The position numbers were made by a program, and so were the translations under genes. From JAICQQ01 sp965651135 (lineage in GTDB: Bacteria > Myxococcota_A > Polyangia > Polyangiales > Polyangiaceae): a DNA stretch of 25,402 bases. Below are positions 13,749 through 21,746 of this stretch, one piece after another. The number at the start of each line of letters is the position of its first letter. Positions within the stretch are counted from its first letter, which is position 1. The stretch is from the NCBI GenBank assembly GCA_965651135.1, contig CBFGRJ010000058.1, forward strand, positions 1-25,402, written 5' to 3'. The notes beneath the pieces are model-generated. The model was not told where the DNA came from. It searched no databases and worked only from the letters and a program-made list of their open reading frames with translations.

Positions 13749-16562
13749 TTACTCGGCAGGGCCAGGCGCCGCCGCGGCGGCTCCATCGGCGCTGCGCGCT
13801 TCGCAGGGTCCACACCAATCGAGCGGGCCCGTCTCGCCAGCGCCAGTCAGGAGCCGAGTGCGCACTGCCAAATGCTCGGGCTCCTCGCCGTCGAAAATGC
13901 CTTGCAGCACCTCGCCGATCTTCGCGCTGCCGCGCTCCGAAATCGCGAGCTCGACATCGAGCACGTAGAAGTTGCCCGCGATGCCCAGCTCCTCGAGGGG
14001 CTGCTCCCGGTCCGAAGCCAGGGCCAGCGAGCGCACCACGGAACGCACGTCGATGGTCCGCCCGATACCTTTGACGCGGCGCGTGACCTGCTGCGACTCT
14101 CGCGCCATGAACGCGCGCACACGAGCAGCGAGCCAAGGCTCACCACCTTGGCGCTCGACGAGCGGCGCGGCCAGCGCAATGCGATAGCGAGCTCCGACAA
14201 TGAGCCGCCCCAGCGGGCGTGCGCCGGGAGCTAGAGGTGCGGCGCCGAGAAACTCGAGACCTCCGGCCGCAGCGCGGTTCAGGCGCTGCAACAAATCGTG
14301 ACTATTCGGTGGCTCGACGAGCTTCACGTCGACGTACTCGTCGATGCTCATCACGCCCAGGCTCAGCGCCGGACCGAACGACATACTCGGCTTGGGGTGG
14401 AAGCCCTCGGTGTAATACAGGCGTACACCCGCGCGCCGAATCACGCGACCCAGCTCGCGGATCAAATCGAGGTGGCCGAGCAGGGCGGAGGCGCCTTTTT
14501 TCGCGTAGCGCAAGCGGTAGCGCACCACTCGACCGGCGCGCTGCGGCGGCCGGTAGCGCTCGGGGTGGTGTTTGGCGCGGGCAACGCCTGGTCGCTCGTC
14601 GGTAACAAGGGGCAAACGCACGGGCGCGGAGGCTTCGAAAGCACCCAGTTTCTCCAAGTAATCCACCCGCCGCTCGCGCATCTTGGTCATGTCGCAAGCG
14701 ATGCCGCAGTCGTAACAGACCAATCGCCGATGCTCCTCGCGCGCCTGCTTCGCGTTCGTGGCATGAACGAAGGCACCTTTGACCTTTCCGCACGGAGGGC
14801 TGAGCCGGCTTTGCAGCGCCTTGCGGTACTCGCGAGCCAAAAAGCCGTCTTCGAGCCCTACGTCGATGTGGTCCCAAGGCAGGCGGGCCCCGGTGGGAAG
14901 CGTCCCGAGGTACCGCTCGGTGTCGATGCGAAAATGAGCAAAAGCCTCGCGCCACACCTCGAGATCGAGCTGCTCTTCCCAGCTGTCGAAGCGAGCGCCA
15001 TTCAAGTAGGCCCGCTCGATCACGACCCCCAGCTTGCGATCACCGCGTGCCAGAATACCTTCGAGAAAGCTGGTGGTGCTATCGTGCACCTTGAGGGTCA
15101 GACCACGCACGCCTCGCACGGCTTCACGCAACAGCTCTTGCTTGCGCCGCACCTCTTCGGGAGCGTCCATGGCGCACCATTGAAAGGGTGTGTGGGGCTT
15201 CGGAACATGAGTAGAAACGCTGACCGTCACTTTGGGACGCTTGCCTAGGCGCTGGCCTACAGCCAGTGCATTTTTGCCGACGCTGACGATACCGAGGACG
15301 TCTTCGTCGGTCTCGGTGGGCAGACCCAAGATGAAATACAGCTTCATCCTGTCGAACCCGCGCGAGAACACGCGCTCGGCGGTTTCGAGCAGCTGTGCTT
15401 CGGTCACGTTCTTGTTGATCACGTCCCGCATGCGCTGTGTGCCGGCTTCCGGAGCGAACGTGAGCCCGCTCGCCCGCACCTTGCGCATGTCGTCGAGCAA
15501 ATCTTCCGCAAGCCCATAGGCTCTGAGCGACGCGACACCGAGGCTGACGCGCTCGGGAGCGGTCTTTTCGACCAGCGATTTGATCAGCGGCGAAATGCAG
15601 CTGACGTCTGCAGTGGAGAGCGCGGTCAGGCTCACTTCGTCTTGGCCCGTTTGCTCCAAGGCCTTGATCACCGTATCGACCACGCCTTTTGGATCTCTTT
15701 CTCTCACCGGGCGGTAAATCATGCCCGCTTGGCAGAAGCGGCAACCCTCGGTGCAGCCACGCGCCACCTCGATGCTCATGCGATCGAAAATCGCCTCGGG
15801 ACCGCCCACGGGGCCGTTCGAAGGAAACGGGTATCGGTCTAGATCATGGACCAGGCGCCGCTCGATGGGAAAAGGCACGTCGGCGGAGGGGTCTCCCACG
15901 ACCTGCAAACCGGTGTCGGCGTCCTCGTACACCGGATACAGCGACGGCACGTAGACGCCGGCAATTCGGGCCAGCCGCTCGAGGCGCTCTTGCCGGCTGA
16001 ACCCAGCGCGTTTGTCCCTCACCCACGCGAGAGCGATTTCGGTGGCGGCTTCCTCGCCGTCACCGATCAACACGGCGTCCAAAAAAATGGACATTGGTTC
16101 CATGTGCGTGGCCACCGGCCCGCCGGCGATCACCAGCGGGTCATCCTCCGAGCGCTGTGCCGACCTGAGAGGAATGCCTCCCAGATCGAGCATCGTGAGG
16201 ATATTGGTGTAGGTGAGCTCGTATTGCAGCGAGAATCCAACGACGTCGAAGTCGCACAGGGGTCTGGCACTTTCTAGGGAGACCAGGAGCTGCCCGTGGG
16301 CGAGTAGCTGCTTCTGCAGATCTACCCAGGGCGTGTAGCAGCGTTCGGCCAGGGTTTTCGGGTCGTCGTTGAGCAGCTGGTACAAGATGCGAAACCCCAG
16401 GTGACTCATCCCGATGTCGTAGATGTCCGGAAAGGCGAGACACACGCGGGCCTCGACCTTTGTCCAGTCTTTGCGGATCGCACCGTGCTCGACGCCCGTA
16501 TAGCGGTTGGGCTTCGCCACACGTGGCAAGAAGCGGGCGTACGGGTGGTTATCCAGTGTCAT
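13749..16562 (-). CDS. B12-binding-like radical SAM protein fused to DUF2344 (TIGR03960/TIGR03936 type)
   Basis: 937 residues from the ATG at 16562, chosen because the family opens about 15 residues before the KPNRYTG motif (17-23); the frame stays open to 16712. Residues about 35-175 are the cobalamin-binding-like Rossmann domain. The radical SAM core carries Cys270-x3-Cys274-x2-Cys277 (GCTEGCRFCQAG), SLTALST, LTFAPEAGTQRMR (367-379) and LYFILGLPTETDED (408-421). A further Cys set (591, 616, 619, 623; CYDCGIACD) is typical of this group. Residues about 678-890 are DUF2344 (YRLRYAKKG, LLGHLDLIRELGRVIRRAG, YYTEGFHPKPSMSFGPAL). The two halves occur fused or as adjacent genes in other bacteria; the function is not established, although the family often neighbours ribosomal or RNase G genes. 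Neither is seen here. The last ~45 residues are Ala/Gly-rich. Confidence 0.92.
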   Translation of the reverse strand: MTLDNHPYARFLPRVAKPNRYTGVEHGAIRKDWTKVEARVCLAFPDIYDIGMSHLGFRILYQLLNDDPKTLAERCYTPWVDLQKQLLAHGQLLVSLESARPLCDFDVVGFSLQYELTYTNILTMLDLGGIPLRSAQRSEDDPLVIAGGPVATHMEPMSIFLDAVLIGDGEEAATEIALAWVRDKRAGFSRQERLERLARIAGVYVPSLYPVYEDADTGLQVVGDPSADVPFPIERRLVHDLDRYPFPSNGPVGGPEAIFDRMSIEVARGCTEGCRFCQAGMIYRPVRERDPKGVVDTVIKALEQTGQDEVSLTALSTADVSCISPLIKSLVEKTAPERVSLGVASLRAYGLAEDLLDDMRKVRASGLTFAPEAGTQRMRDVINKNVTEAQLLETAERVFSRGFDRMKLYFILGLPTETDEDVLGIVSVGKNALAVGQRLGKRPKVTVSVSTHVPKPHTPFQWCAMDAPEEVRRKQELLREAVRGVRGLTLKVHDSTTSFLEGILARGDRKLGVVIERAYLNGARFDSWEEQLDLEVWREAFAHFRIDTERYLGTLPTGARLPWDHIDVGLEDGFLAREYRKALQSRLSPPCGKVKGAFVHATNAKQAREEHRRLVCYDCGIACDMTKMRERRVDYLEKLGAFEASAPVRLPLVTDERPGVARAKHHPERYRPPQRAGRVVRYRLRYAKKGASALLGHLDLIRELGRVIRRAGVRLYYTEGFHPKPSMSFGPALSLGVMSIDEYVDVKLVEPPNSHDLLQRLNRAAAGGLEFLGAAPLAPGARPLGRLIVGARYRIALAAPLVERQGGEPWLAARVRAFMARESQQVTRRVKGIGRTIDVRSVVRSLALASDREQPLEELGIAGNFYVLDVELAISERGSAKIGEVLQGIFDGEEPEHLAVRTRLLTGAGETGPLDWCGPCEARSADGAAAAAPGPAE

Positions 16563-16743
16563 ATCGATATCCAGCGCTCCGTCGAGTTTCAGCGCCCCCG
16601 CAGCTAGAGCCGGCCGAAAGGTTTTGGAAGGGCCGTTTTGAAGCCGAACCGAACCATTGTCAAACAGGCTAGGCAAACGGCTCGGTTCGATAAGGCCGTT
16701 CACCCCGGACACCCGTACGAAAAAGCCGGCAAGGGGTTTGGCA
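16563..16743. promoter_or_regulatory. Divergent promoter region with an 8-bp inverted repeat
   Basis: 181 bases between the radical SAM and kinase starts. CGAACCGA (16645-16652) and TCGGTTCG (16682-16689) are perfect reverse complements with 29 bases between them, suggesting an operator for a dimeric regulator or a looped site. A confident -10 was not found. Confidence 0.4.
16731..16736 (+). promoter_or_regulatory. Shine-Dalgarno AAGGGG for the kinase gene
   Basis: Lies 7 bases before the in-frame GTG at 16744. This selects 16744 over the TTG at 16657 and over the GTG at 16762, neither of which has a comparable site. Confidence 0.6.
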
Positions 16744-18168
16744 GTGGGGTATTCTCGCTCAGTGGTCCCCGAGCTACCGGTCGAGATCGGTCAAATCGTG
16801 GCCGAGAAGTATCAAGTCGACTCGGTCATAGGCCATGGCGGCATGGGTATCGTGCTGCGCGCACACCACATCGACCTCGAACAAAAGGTCGCCATCAAGT
16901 TCTTACTCGCGGACGTAGCCCAGCATGCAGATGCCGCCGAGCGTTTTCGGCGCGAGGCGCGCGCGGCGGCGCAGATCCACAGCGACCATGTGGTGCGCGT
17001 GCTCGACGTCGGTTCGTTGCCGGACAACATTCCCTACATGGTCATGGAGTATCTCGAAGGACGAGATCTCGGTGCCAAGATGTCGAGCGGCGAAGCCTTC
17101 GGGATAGAAGAAGCCGTAGGCTACGTTCTAGAAGCCATCGACGCGATAGGGCAGGCGCATGCAGCAGGGATCGTTCACCGCGATCTGAAGCCCGCCAACC
17201 TGTTTCTGGCACGACGCCCCGACGGCTCCTATCGCATCAAGGTTCTCGATTTCGGTATTTCGAAATCGTTGGTCGAAGACTCGCTCAGCAAGATGCGCCT
17301 GACCTCCACGACCACACTCATCGGCTCGCCTTTGTACATGAGTCCCGAGCAAATGCAGTCGGCGCGGGATGTCGACGCGCGCGCCGACATCTGGTCGCTC
17401 GGAGCCATTTTGTTCGAGATGCTCAGTGGGCGCCCGCCCTATCAAGCCGATACTCTTCCGCAGCTTTGCCAGCAGCTATTGACCAAAGAACCACCCAAGC
17501 TTCGCGAGTTTCGCCCCGAGGCGCCGGAAGGGCTCGAGCAGGCCATTGCTCGCTGCCTGGTGCGCAAGTTGGACAAGCGCTGGCCGGACGTCGAACAGCT
17601 GGCGGACGCTTTGGCGCCGTACGCACCGCATCACCGCAGCGTGCGTCCTCCGCGGCCTTCCTCGGCCGGTGCCGAAAGCCGGCAATCTTTGGTGGGGTCT
17701 GGTCCCCGTTCCAATCCGGGTACGCTGGAACCCTGGGGCACGACCCAGGAACGCAAGAGGCGCACGGGAAAAAGGCTGGTGGGCATGCTCGCGCTGGCCG
17801 TGCTCGCAGTAGGTGGATTGAGCTTCGCGATCATGAAGCGCGACCGGCCGACAGAGGCCGCTGGCGCGGGCGAAGCTACTGTCTCGCTGCCCGAGCCCAG
17901 CGTTTCCAAACCAAGCAAGGCATCAGCGGCAGCCGCTGTACCTGAAGTCACCGTGGCAGAGCCGACCGAGCCCGAACCCGCTCCAGAGCCCTCTGCGCCC
18001 ACCGCCGCGCCCAAGGCGCCCGCCGTTCCGCAGGTTCGACCTCCGCACGTGCCCGTCCCGCAGCCGAAGCTTCAAAATCCACCCGCGCCACCCACGGCGC
18101 CCCCCGCAGACGTCCACGGCAAACCCGCGAGCTCAGGGGACGTTTCCGATTTCGGCGGCAGGCGCTGA
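16744..18168 (+). CDS. Transmembrane serine/threonine protein kinase (PknB/Hanks type)
   Basis: 474 residues from the GTG at 16744. The kinase domain spans about 20-290: Gly loop IGHGGMGIV (29-37), VAIK with Lys52, HRDLKPAN with catalytic Asp147, DFGIS with Asp169, GSPLYMSPEQM (activation-loop end and P+1), DARADIWSLGAILFEML. All catalytic residues are present, so it should phosphorylate Ser/Thr. Ser/Arg-rich juxtamembrane residues (about 295-345) lead to one membrane helix (about 345-364, LVGMLALAVLAVGGLSFAIM), followed by a ~110-residue Pro/Ala/Glu-rich tail outside the cytoplasm with no PASTA or TPR repeat that I can see. Such tails commonly anchor in the cell wall or carry a short sensor. 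It lies 159 bases before the exported TPR/PEGA-like protein and the Cys-rich lipoprotein, same strand, so a shared envelope pathway is plausible. Confidence 0.94.
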   Translation: MGYSRSVVPELPVEIGQIVAEKYQVDSVIGHGGMGIVLRAHHIDLEQKVAIKFLLADVAQHADAAERFRREARAAAQIHSDHVVRVLDVGSLPDNIPYMVMEYLEGRDLGAKMSSGEAFGIEEAVGYVLEAIDAIGQAHAAGIVHRDLKPANLFLARRPDGSYRIKVLDFGISKSLVEDSLSKMRLTSTTTLIGSPLYMSPEQMQSARDVDARADIWSLGAILFEMLSGRPPYQADTLPQLCQQLLTKEPPKLREFRPEAPEGLEQAIARCLVRKLDKRWPDVEQLADALAPYAPHHRSVRPPRPSSAGAESRQSLVGSGPRSNPGTLEPWGTTQERKRRTGKRLVGMLALAVLAVGGLSFAIMKRDRPTEAAGAGEATVSLPEPSVSKPSKASAAAAVPEVTVAEPTEPEPAPEPSAPTAAPKAPAVPQVRPPHVPVPQPKLQNPPAPPTAPPADVHGKPASSGDVSDFGGRR

Positions 18169-18290
18169 GCATTCCGGGCCCGCAACGCTCCTGCCTTGCG
18201 CACAAGCATCCTATTTCACCGGCGCCCGAACTACTGAACACGGGACCAAAGTCCGGCGCACCCGGCAGGCACCGGAAAAAAAGATAAATG

Positions 18291-18326
18291 GCGCCGCGAG
18301 GCGACAACCGGTTAATGTAGCGGCGC
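18291..18326 (+). promoter_or_regulatory. Inverted repeat ending just before a start codon; possible translational hairpin
   Basis: GCGCCGC (18291-18297) and GCGGCGC (18320-18326) are exact reverse complements with a 22-base loop; the second arm ends one base before the ATG at 18328. There is no Shine-Dalgarno in this stretch, and the arm occupies the place where one would lie. Upstream, an A-run and GATAAAT (about 18276-18289) could belong to a promoter. Confidence 0.45.
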
Positions 18327-18327
18327 T

Positions 18328-19383
18328 ATGAGGCAGATTCTTCGTTCCTTGGTGGGGTGTCTGACCGCAACGCTCTTGTTGCTTACATTGCCAGTCCACG
18401 CGCAGCGGGCTGCCGCCGACAAGGCTGCGGCCGAAGCTCTGTTCGACGAAGCGCTCGAGCTCATGCAACAGAAACGCTACGCGGAGGCGTGCCCCAAGTT
18501 GGAGCAAAGCCAGCGTGTCGACGCGGGCATCGGTACCCTCCTGTACCTCGGCGAATGTTACGAAAAGCTGGGTCGTACGGCGAGCGCCTGGGCCACCTTC
18601 CGAGAAGCCTCTTCCGCAGCATCGGCCGCAGGTCAGGCCGATCGCGCGCGTCAGGGGAAAGAGCGCGCCGATCGCTTGGAAGACCACCTGTCGAAGCTCA
18701 CCATCGTGGTGGCTCCAGAAAATAAAAGCATCGAAGGGTTTCAGGTCACCCGCGGCGCGCAGCGGGTGCTGCCTCCCTTGTTCGACACGGCCATCCCCGT
18801 CGATCCCGGCGCGGTCATGATCGAAGCCAGCGCTCCGGGGTATCAGAGCTTCGTCAAAACCGTCAACGTACCGGCGGACAGCGGCCGGGCCACGGTGGAA
18901 ATCCCCCCGCTCACGCCTGATCCTCAAGCACAGACCGAAGCGCCGGCGGCGGGCACTCAATCTGGACTCGGAGGCACCGGGTCCGACCTGGGCGCGAGCG
19001 ATGGCCAGCCGGGAGAAGCAGGGTTCGCCATGGACGCGGGCACTGACGGTCGCGGCATGAGGACTGCGGGGGTGGTCCTCATGGGAGTGGGCGCCGCAGG
19101 TTTGGTCGTGGGGAGCATCTTCGGTGTACAGGCTATCCGCAAAAACAAAGATGCCGAGGATTTGTGCAACGATCAGAACGTGTGCTTGCCCGAAGCGAAG
19201 GGCCCCACCGATGAGGCCAATCGCGCTGCGACCGTTTCGACCATCGCATTCATTGCAGGTGGGCTGGCAGGGGTCGGCGGCATCCTGCTCTATGCCAGCG
19301 CTCCGGAATCCGGCAGCGCGGGCCGCATCGAATTCAACCCCATCGCGGGCGGGGCGGCGCTGAACTACTCAGGGAGGTTCTGA
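18328..19383 (+). CDS. Exported TPR/PEGA-like protein with two C-terminal membrane segments
   Basis: 351 residues. Signal peptide 1-25 (LLLLTLPVHA, then Gln26). Residues about 33-118 are two TPR-like helical pairs (AAAEALFDEALELMQQKRYAEACPKLEQSQ, then LLYLGECYEKLGRTASAWATFREA). Residues about 122-193 are beta-rich and PEGA-like (LTIVVAP, VDPGAVMIEASAPGYQSFVKTVNVP). A Gly/Ala/Asp linker (198-243) is followed by membrane segments 246-270 and 301-323, with Cys280 and Cys286 between them, and a final ALNYSGRF. The arrangement recurs in proteins of large-genome myxobacteria, but I know no proven function; a scaffold in the envelope is inference. The stop TGA immediately precedes the next ATG with no spacer, so the two are very likely translationally coupled. 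Confidence 0.82.
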   Translation: MRQILRSLVGCLTATLLLLTLPVHAQRAAADKAAAEALFDEALELMQQKRYAEACPKLEQSQRVDAGIGTLLYLGECYEKLGRTASAWATFREASSAASAAGQADRARQGKERADRLEDHLSKLTIVVAPENKSIEGFQVTRGAQRVLPPLFDTAIPVDPGAVMIEASAPGYQSFVKTVNVPADSGRATVEIPPLTPDPQAQTEAPAAGTQSGLGGTGSDLGASDGQPGEAGFAMDAGTDGRGMRTAGVVLMGVGAAGLVVGSIFGVQAIRKNKDAEDLCNDQNVCLPEAKGPTDEANRAATVSTIAFIAGGLAGVGGILLYASAPESGSAGRIEFNPIAGGAALNYSGRF

Positions 19384-20586
19384 ATGAAACCGCAAGTAAC
19401 CCGTTCTTGGCTGCGCCATTCGCTGGCGCTCGGTATGGGTGCGCTGTCGATTCTTGCCTGCGCCCAAATCGCCGGCATCGAGGACCGTACCTACAGCAAA
19501 AATGCCCTTGAAGAGGTCATCGAATACAGCGAGATGTGCGTCGAGTATTGCGACACCGTAGAGGATAACTGCCCGCTGCTCTACGCCTCCCGCGACAACT
19601 GCCTGGGCGTGTGCTCCCTATGGGACGAGGGGGACATCAACGAGCCGCGGAGCGAACCCAATAGCGTGGCTTGTCGACTCAACCAGGCGAGGCTAGCGGG
19701 CTCGAGCGGCAGCGAAAAAGCAGACATTTGCCAAGCCGCCGGCCCCGGAGGCAACGGTGTTTGCGGCGACAACTGCGAAAACTTCTGCATCATGACGCGG
19801 AAGGTGTGTCCGATGAACCCGGTACCCTCGGACTGCGAAGAAAAATGCCAGGCGTTCGGCGACTCGGGGACGTTCGATGCGCCTGGGGTCGATCACGAAG
19901 GGGATACCGTGCAGTGCCGGCTGGTTCACATGAGCACCTCGGCGGCCAAGACCTCGACTCCGGAGCTGATCGAAACGCATTGCGGACACGCCAACTGGCA
20001 CGCGGCTGACTGGTGCTATCAGTTCGACCAGATCGCAAGCTGTGAGCATTATTGCCGCGTGGTGCGGGTCGCTTGTCCGGGCGAGCTTGCCGTTTACGAC
20101 AACGACGAGCAGTGCATGGCCACCTGCGAAGCTCTGGACAAAGGCACCAAAGAAAGCTGGAACGACGACACGGGTGACCACATCGCGTGCAGGACCTGGC
20201 ACGCCGTCACGTCGCTGATTTCAGAGCCCGAGAAGCATTGCTCCCATGCCGGACCCACCGGCGACGGCCATTGCGGGCTAGACACCGGTCCCACCGAACA
20301 AGACCCAGACGCCAAGGCGACCTTTGCGGCTTGCCGGCCTTACTGCAGGCTCTTGGAAGCCAGCTGCGCCGCTGAATTCGCGGAGCATTGGGATAGCCAA
20401 GAAGACTGCGTCGCCGAATGCGACGACAGCGACCGGAGCTTCAAAGCTGCCAAAGACACGGGCTACAGCGTCGCCATCGCAGAAAAGGCGGGTGACACGC
20501 TCGGGTGTCGCACCCTGCACGCGGTACGCGCTTTCGAAGAGCCTTCGAATTGTGCCGCCGCCTTCGGCGCCGCGCCGTGTAACTAG
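19384..20586 (+). CDS. Lipoprotein built of four eight-cysteine repeats
   Basis: 400 residues with a lipoprotein signal (ILA-C26, then AQIAGIEDR, a start seen in myxobacterial lipoproteins). The rest consists of four repeats at about 52-127, 131-211, 220-297 and 317-399. Each has eight Cys in the same order: C-x3-C-x6-C, then C-x3-C, then [AQG]-C-R (followed by x2-His in repeats 2-4), then two spaced Cys near a Gly/His-rich turn. Cys positions are 52/56/63/73/77/97/116/127, 131/135/142/151/155/178/200/211, 220/224/231/244/248/269/286/297 and 317/321/328/342/346/375/390/399. Thirty-two Cys in a secreted protein implies sixteen disulfides, or metal binding. The protein is acidic. No enzyme motif is seen, and a surface adhesive, structural or binding role is inference. 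It abuts the upstream gene with no spacer and shares its stop with the convergent gene. Confidence 0.85.
   Translation: MKPQVTRSWLRHSLALGMGALSILACAQIAGIEDRTYSKNALEEVIEYSEMCVEYCDTVEDNCPLLYASRDNCLGVCSLWDEGDINEPRSEPNSVACRLNQARLAGSSGSEKADICQAAGPGGNGVCGDNCENFCIMTRKVCPMNPVPSDCEEKCQAFGDSGTFDAPGVDHEGDTVQCRLVHMSTSAAKTSTPELIETHCGHANWHAADWCYQFDQIASCEHYCRVVRVACPGELAVYDNDEQCMATCEALDKGTKESWNDDTGDHIACRTWHAVTSLISEPEKHCSHAGPTGDGHCGLDTGPTEQDPDAKATFAACRPYCRLLEASCAAEFAEHWDSQEDCVAECDDSDRSFKAAKDTGYSVAIAEKAGDTLGCRTLHAVRAFEEPSNCAAAFGAAPCN
19537..20580 (+). repeat. Four tandem protein-level repeats of about 80 residues with eight conserved Cys
   Basis: Repeat units encoded at about 19537-19764, 19774-20016, 20041-20274 and 20332-20580. 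The invariant skeleton is C-x3-C-x6-C...C-x3-C...C-R...C...C. DNA identity between units is low by eye, which points to old duplication followed by divergence under Cys constraint. Confidence 0.8.
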
Positions 20587-21695
20587 TTCGGGTTGTCGTT
20601 CCAGTGGCGCTCGAGGGCTTCGAGCGCCATGGGATACAGCATGAGGTGAGCGCAGTGATCGAGCTCGTCACCGCCGCGATAGCCGCGCGCGTGGAAGTTG
20701 CCTTTGGAGAACATCTCCTTCAGCTCCAGACCACCGGCATCTTCGCGCTCGACGAAGAGGGGTTCACCGCCTAACGAGCGGATCAAGCGGCGGCCGGTTT
20801 CGTGAGTCGAAGCGTACCCGTCGGTGGGCACCGACGAGTAGCTCACGAACATGAAGGCGCCCCCGGCAGCCGCGCGCTGGGCGAATCGGATGAACGGCTC
20901 GAGCTGCAGCTCGGCAACCTCGTCTTTGCGTGACGCATGCAAGCCGTCGAGCAGGATGACCGCGTCGATGTCTCCGGCGTTTTCCGATTGCTGAAGCAAC
21001 ACACCCACGCCATCGTATCCGGCGCTCCAGGCCGACACGGCTCGATGGCGGAGCTTTTTGGGTACGTCGGGCACTCGCTCCAGCGACGCCGCGACTGCTT
21101 TTTCGAGAGCCAAAAGCCCGTGCGGTCCGGACAGGTTGCGGCGGTAGTTCAAGCCGCCGCCCGGGAACGCGACCCCAAGAATGACGAACGGTGTGTCGGC
21201 GCGCGCGGCCTCCTTGCGCATGAGCTCGTAGCCTGCAAAGTGGAACACCACGTCGACCGCAGCGCGGTTTCGCACCCGTTCCAAAGGAACCAAGAGCTTT
21301 CCGGCGCCGCCACCCCAGCGCCACTTGTCGTAGATGCCGAAGCCTGGGTCGGGCGAATTGCAGGGATCGATGCCGCCGCGCGCCTTGGGAGACTTGTGAA
21401 CACGGTCCCGCTCTTCGGGCATGAGGCTGCTCGTGACACTGCCTAGCTTGGCGCTTACCCCTCGAAAGCTCGTATCGCGCTTGCCCAAAAGCCGCGCCGG
21501 TCGACTCGGCTGCAATGGATCGCTGATCGTCATTGGTCGAGGCTTGATGGCAGGCAGCCGCGCTACCGTGCGGCTCAACCACGCGCGCATGCGTTCGCCG
21601 TTGGAATGCGGTGGATCTCGTGTCACCCAGGCGAGGAGCGCCACCAATAAGATCGGCGCTGCAATCAGCAGCGACTTGGAGACACGCGCGCTCAC
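20583..21695 (-). CDS. Exported alpha/beta-hydrolase-like protein of unknown function
   Basis: 370 residues with a GTG start. An N-terminal signal anchor (about 8-24, LLIAAPILLVALLAWV) is followed by a basic, Pro-rich stretch (to about 110). Residues about 145-365 alternate strand and helix as in alpha/beta hydrolases: VDVVFHFAGYE (147-157), FVILGVAFPGGG (170-181), a nucleophile-elbow-like SAWSAGYDG (221-229, Ser224), DAVILLDGLHAS (244-255, Asp250), FMFVSYSSVPTDGYAS (281-296) and a late DELDHCAHL (343-351, His347 and His350). Ser224, Asp250 and one of these His residues could form a triad. The elbow has Ala-x-Ser rather than Gly-x-Ser, so catalysis is not certain. It reads as an envelope-facing protein of a family common in myxobacteria. 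It converges on the Cys-rich lipoprotein and ends on a shared CTAG. Confidence 0.65.
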   Translation of the reverse strand: MSARVSKSLLIAAPILLVALLAWVTRDPPHSNGERMRAWLSRTVARLPAIKPRPMTISDPLQPSRPARLLGKRDTSFRGVSAKLGSVTSSLMPEERDRVHKSPKARGGIDPCNSPDPGFGIYDKWRWGGGAGKLLVPLERVRNRAAVDVVFHFAGYELMRKEAARADTPFVILGVAFPGGGLNYRRNLSGPHGLLALEKAVAASLERVPDVPKKLRHRAVSAWSAGYDGVGVLLQQSENAGDIDAVILLDGLHASRKDEVAELQLEPFIRFAQRAAAGGAFMFVSYSSVPTDGYASTHETGRRLIRSLGGEPLFVEREDAGGLELKEMFSKGNFHARGYRGGDELDHCAHLMLYPMALEALERHWNDNPN

Positions 21696-21746
21696 TGAGC
21701 CAGTGTAGCAAAAAGCGATGGTGTGAGTGCGGTCGAGCGGACCTCG

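Noticed and set aside
13660..14136. N-terminal extension of the CxxCH lipoprotein
   Set aside because: The extra 159 codons run through the end of the radical SAM gene in another phase; the signal peptide and lipobox begin at 13659.
16638..17945. 435-codon + strand frame across the kinase
   Set aside because: It is out of phase with an intact kinase whose catalytic motifs are all present; the product is low-complexity Arg/Ser-rich.
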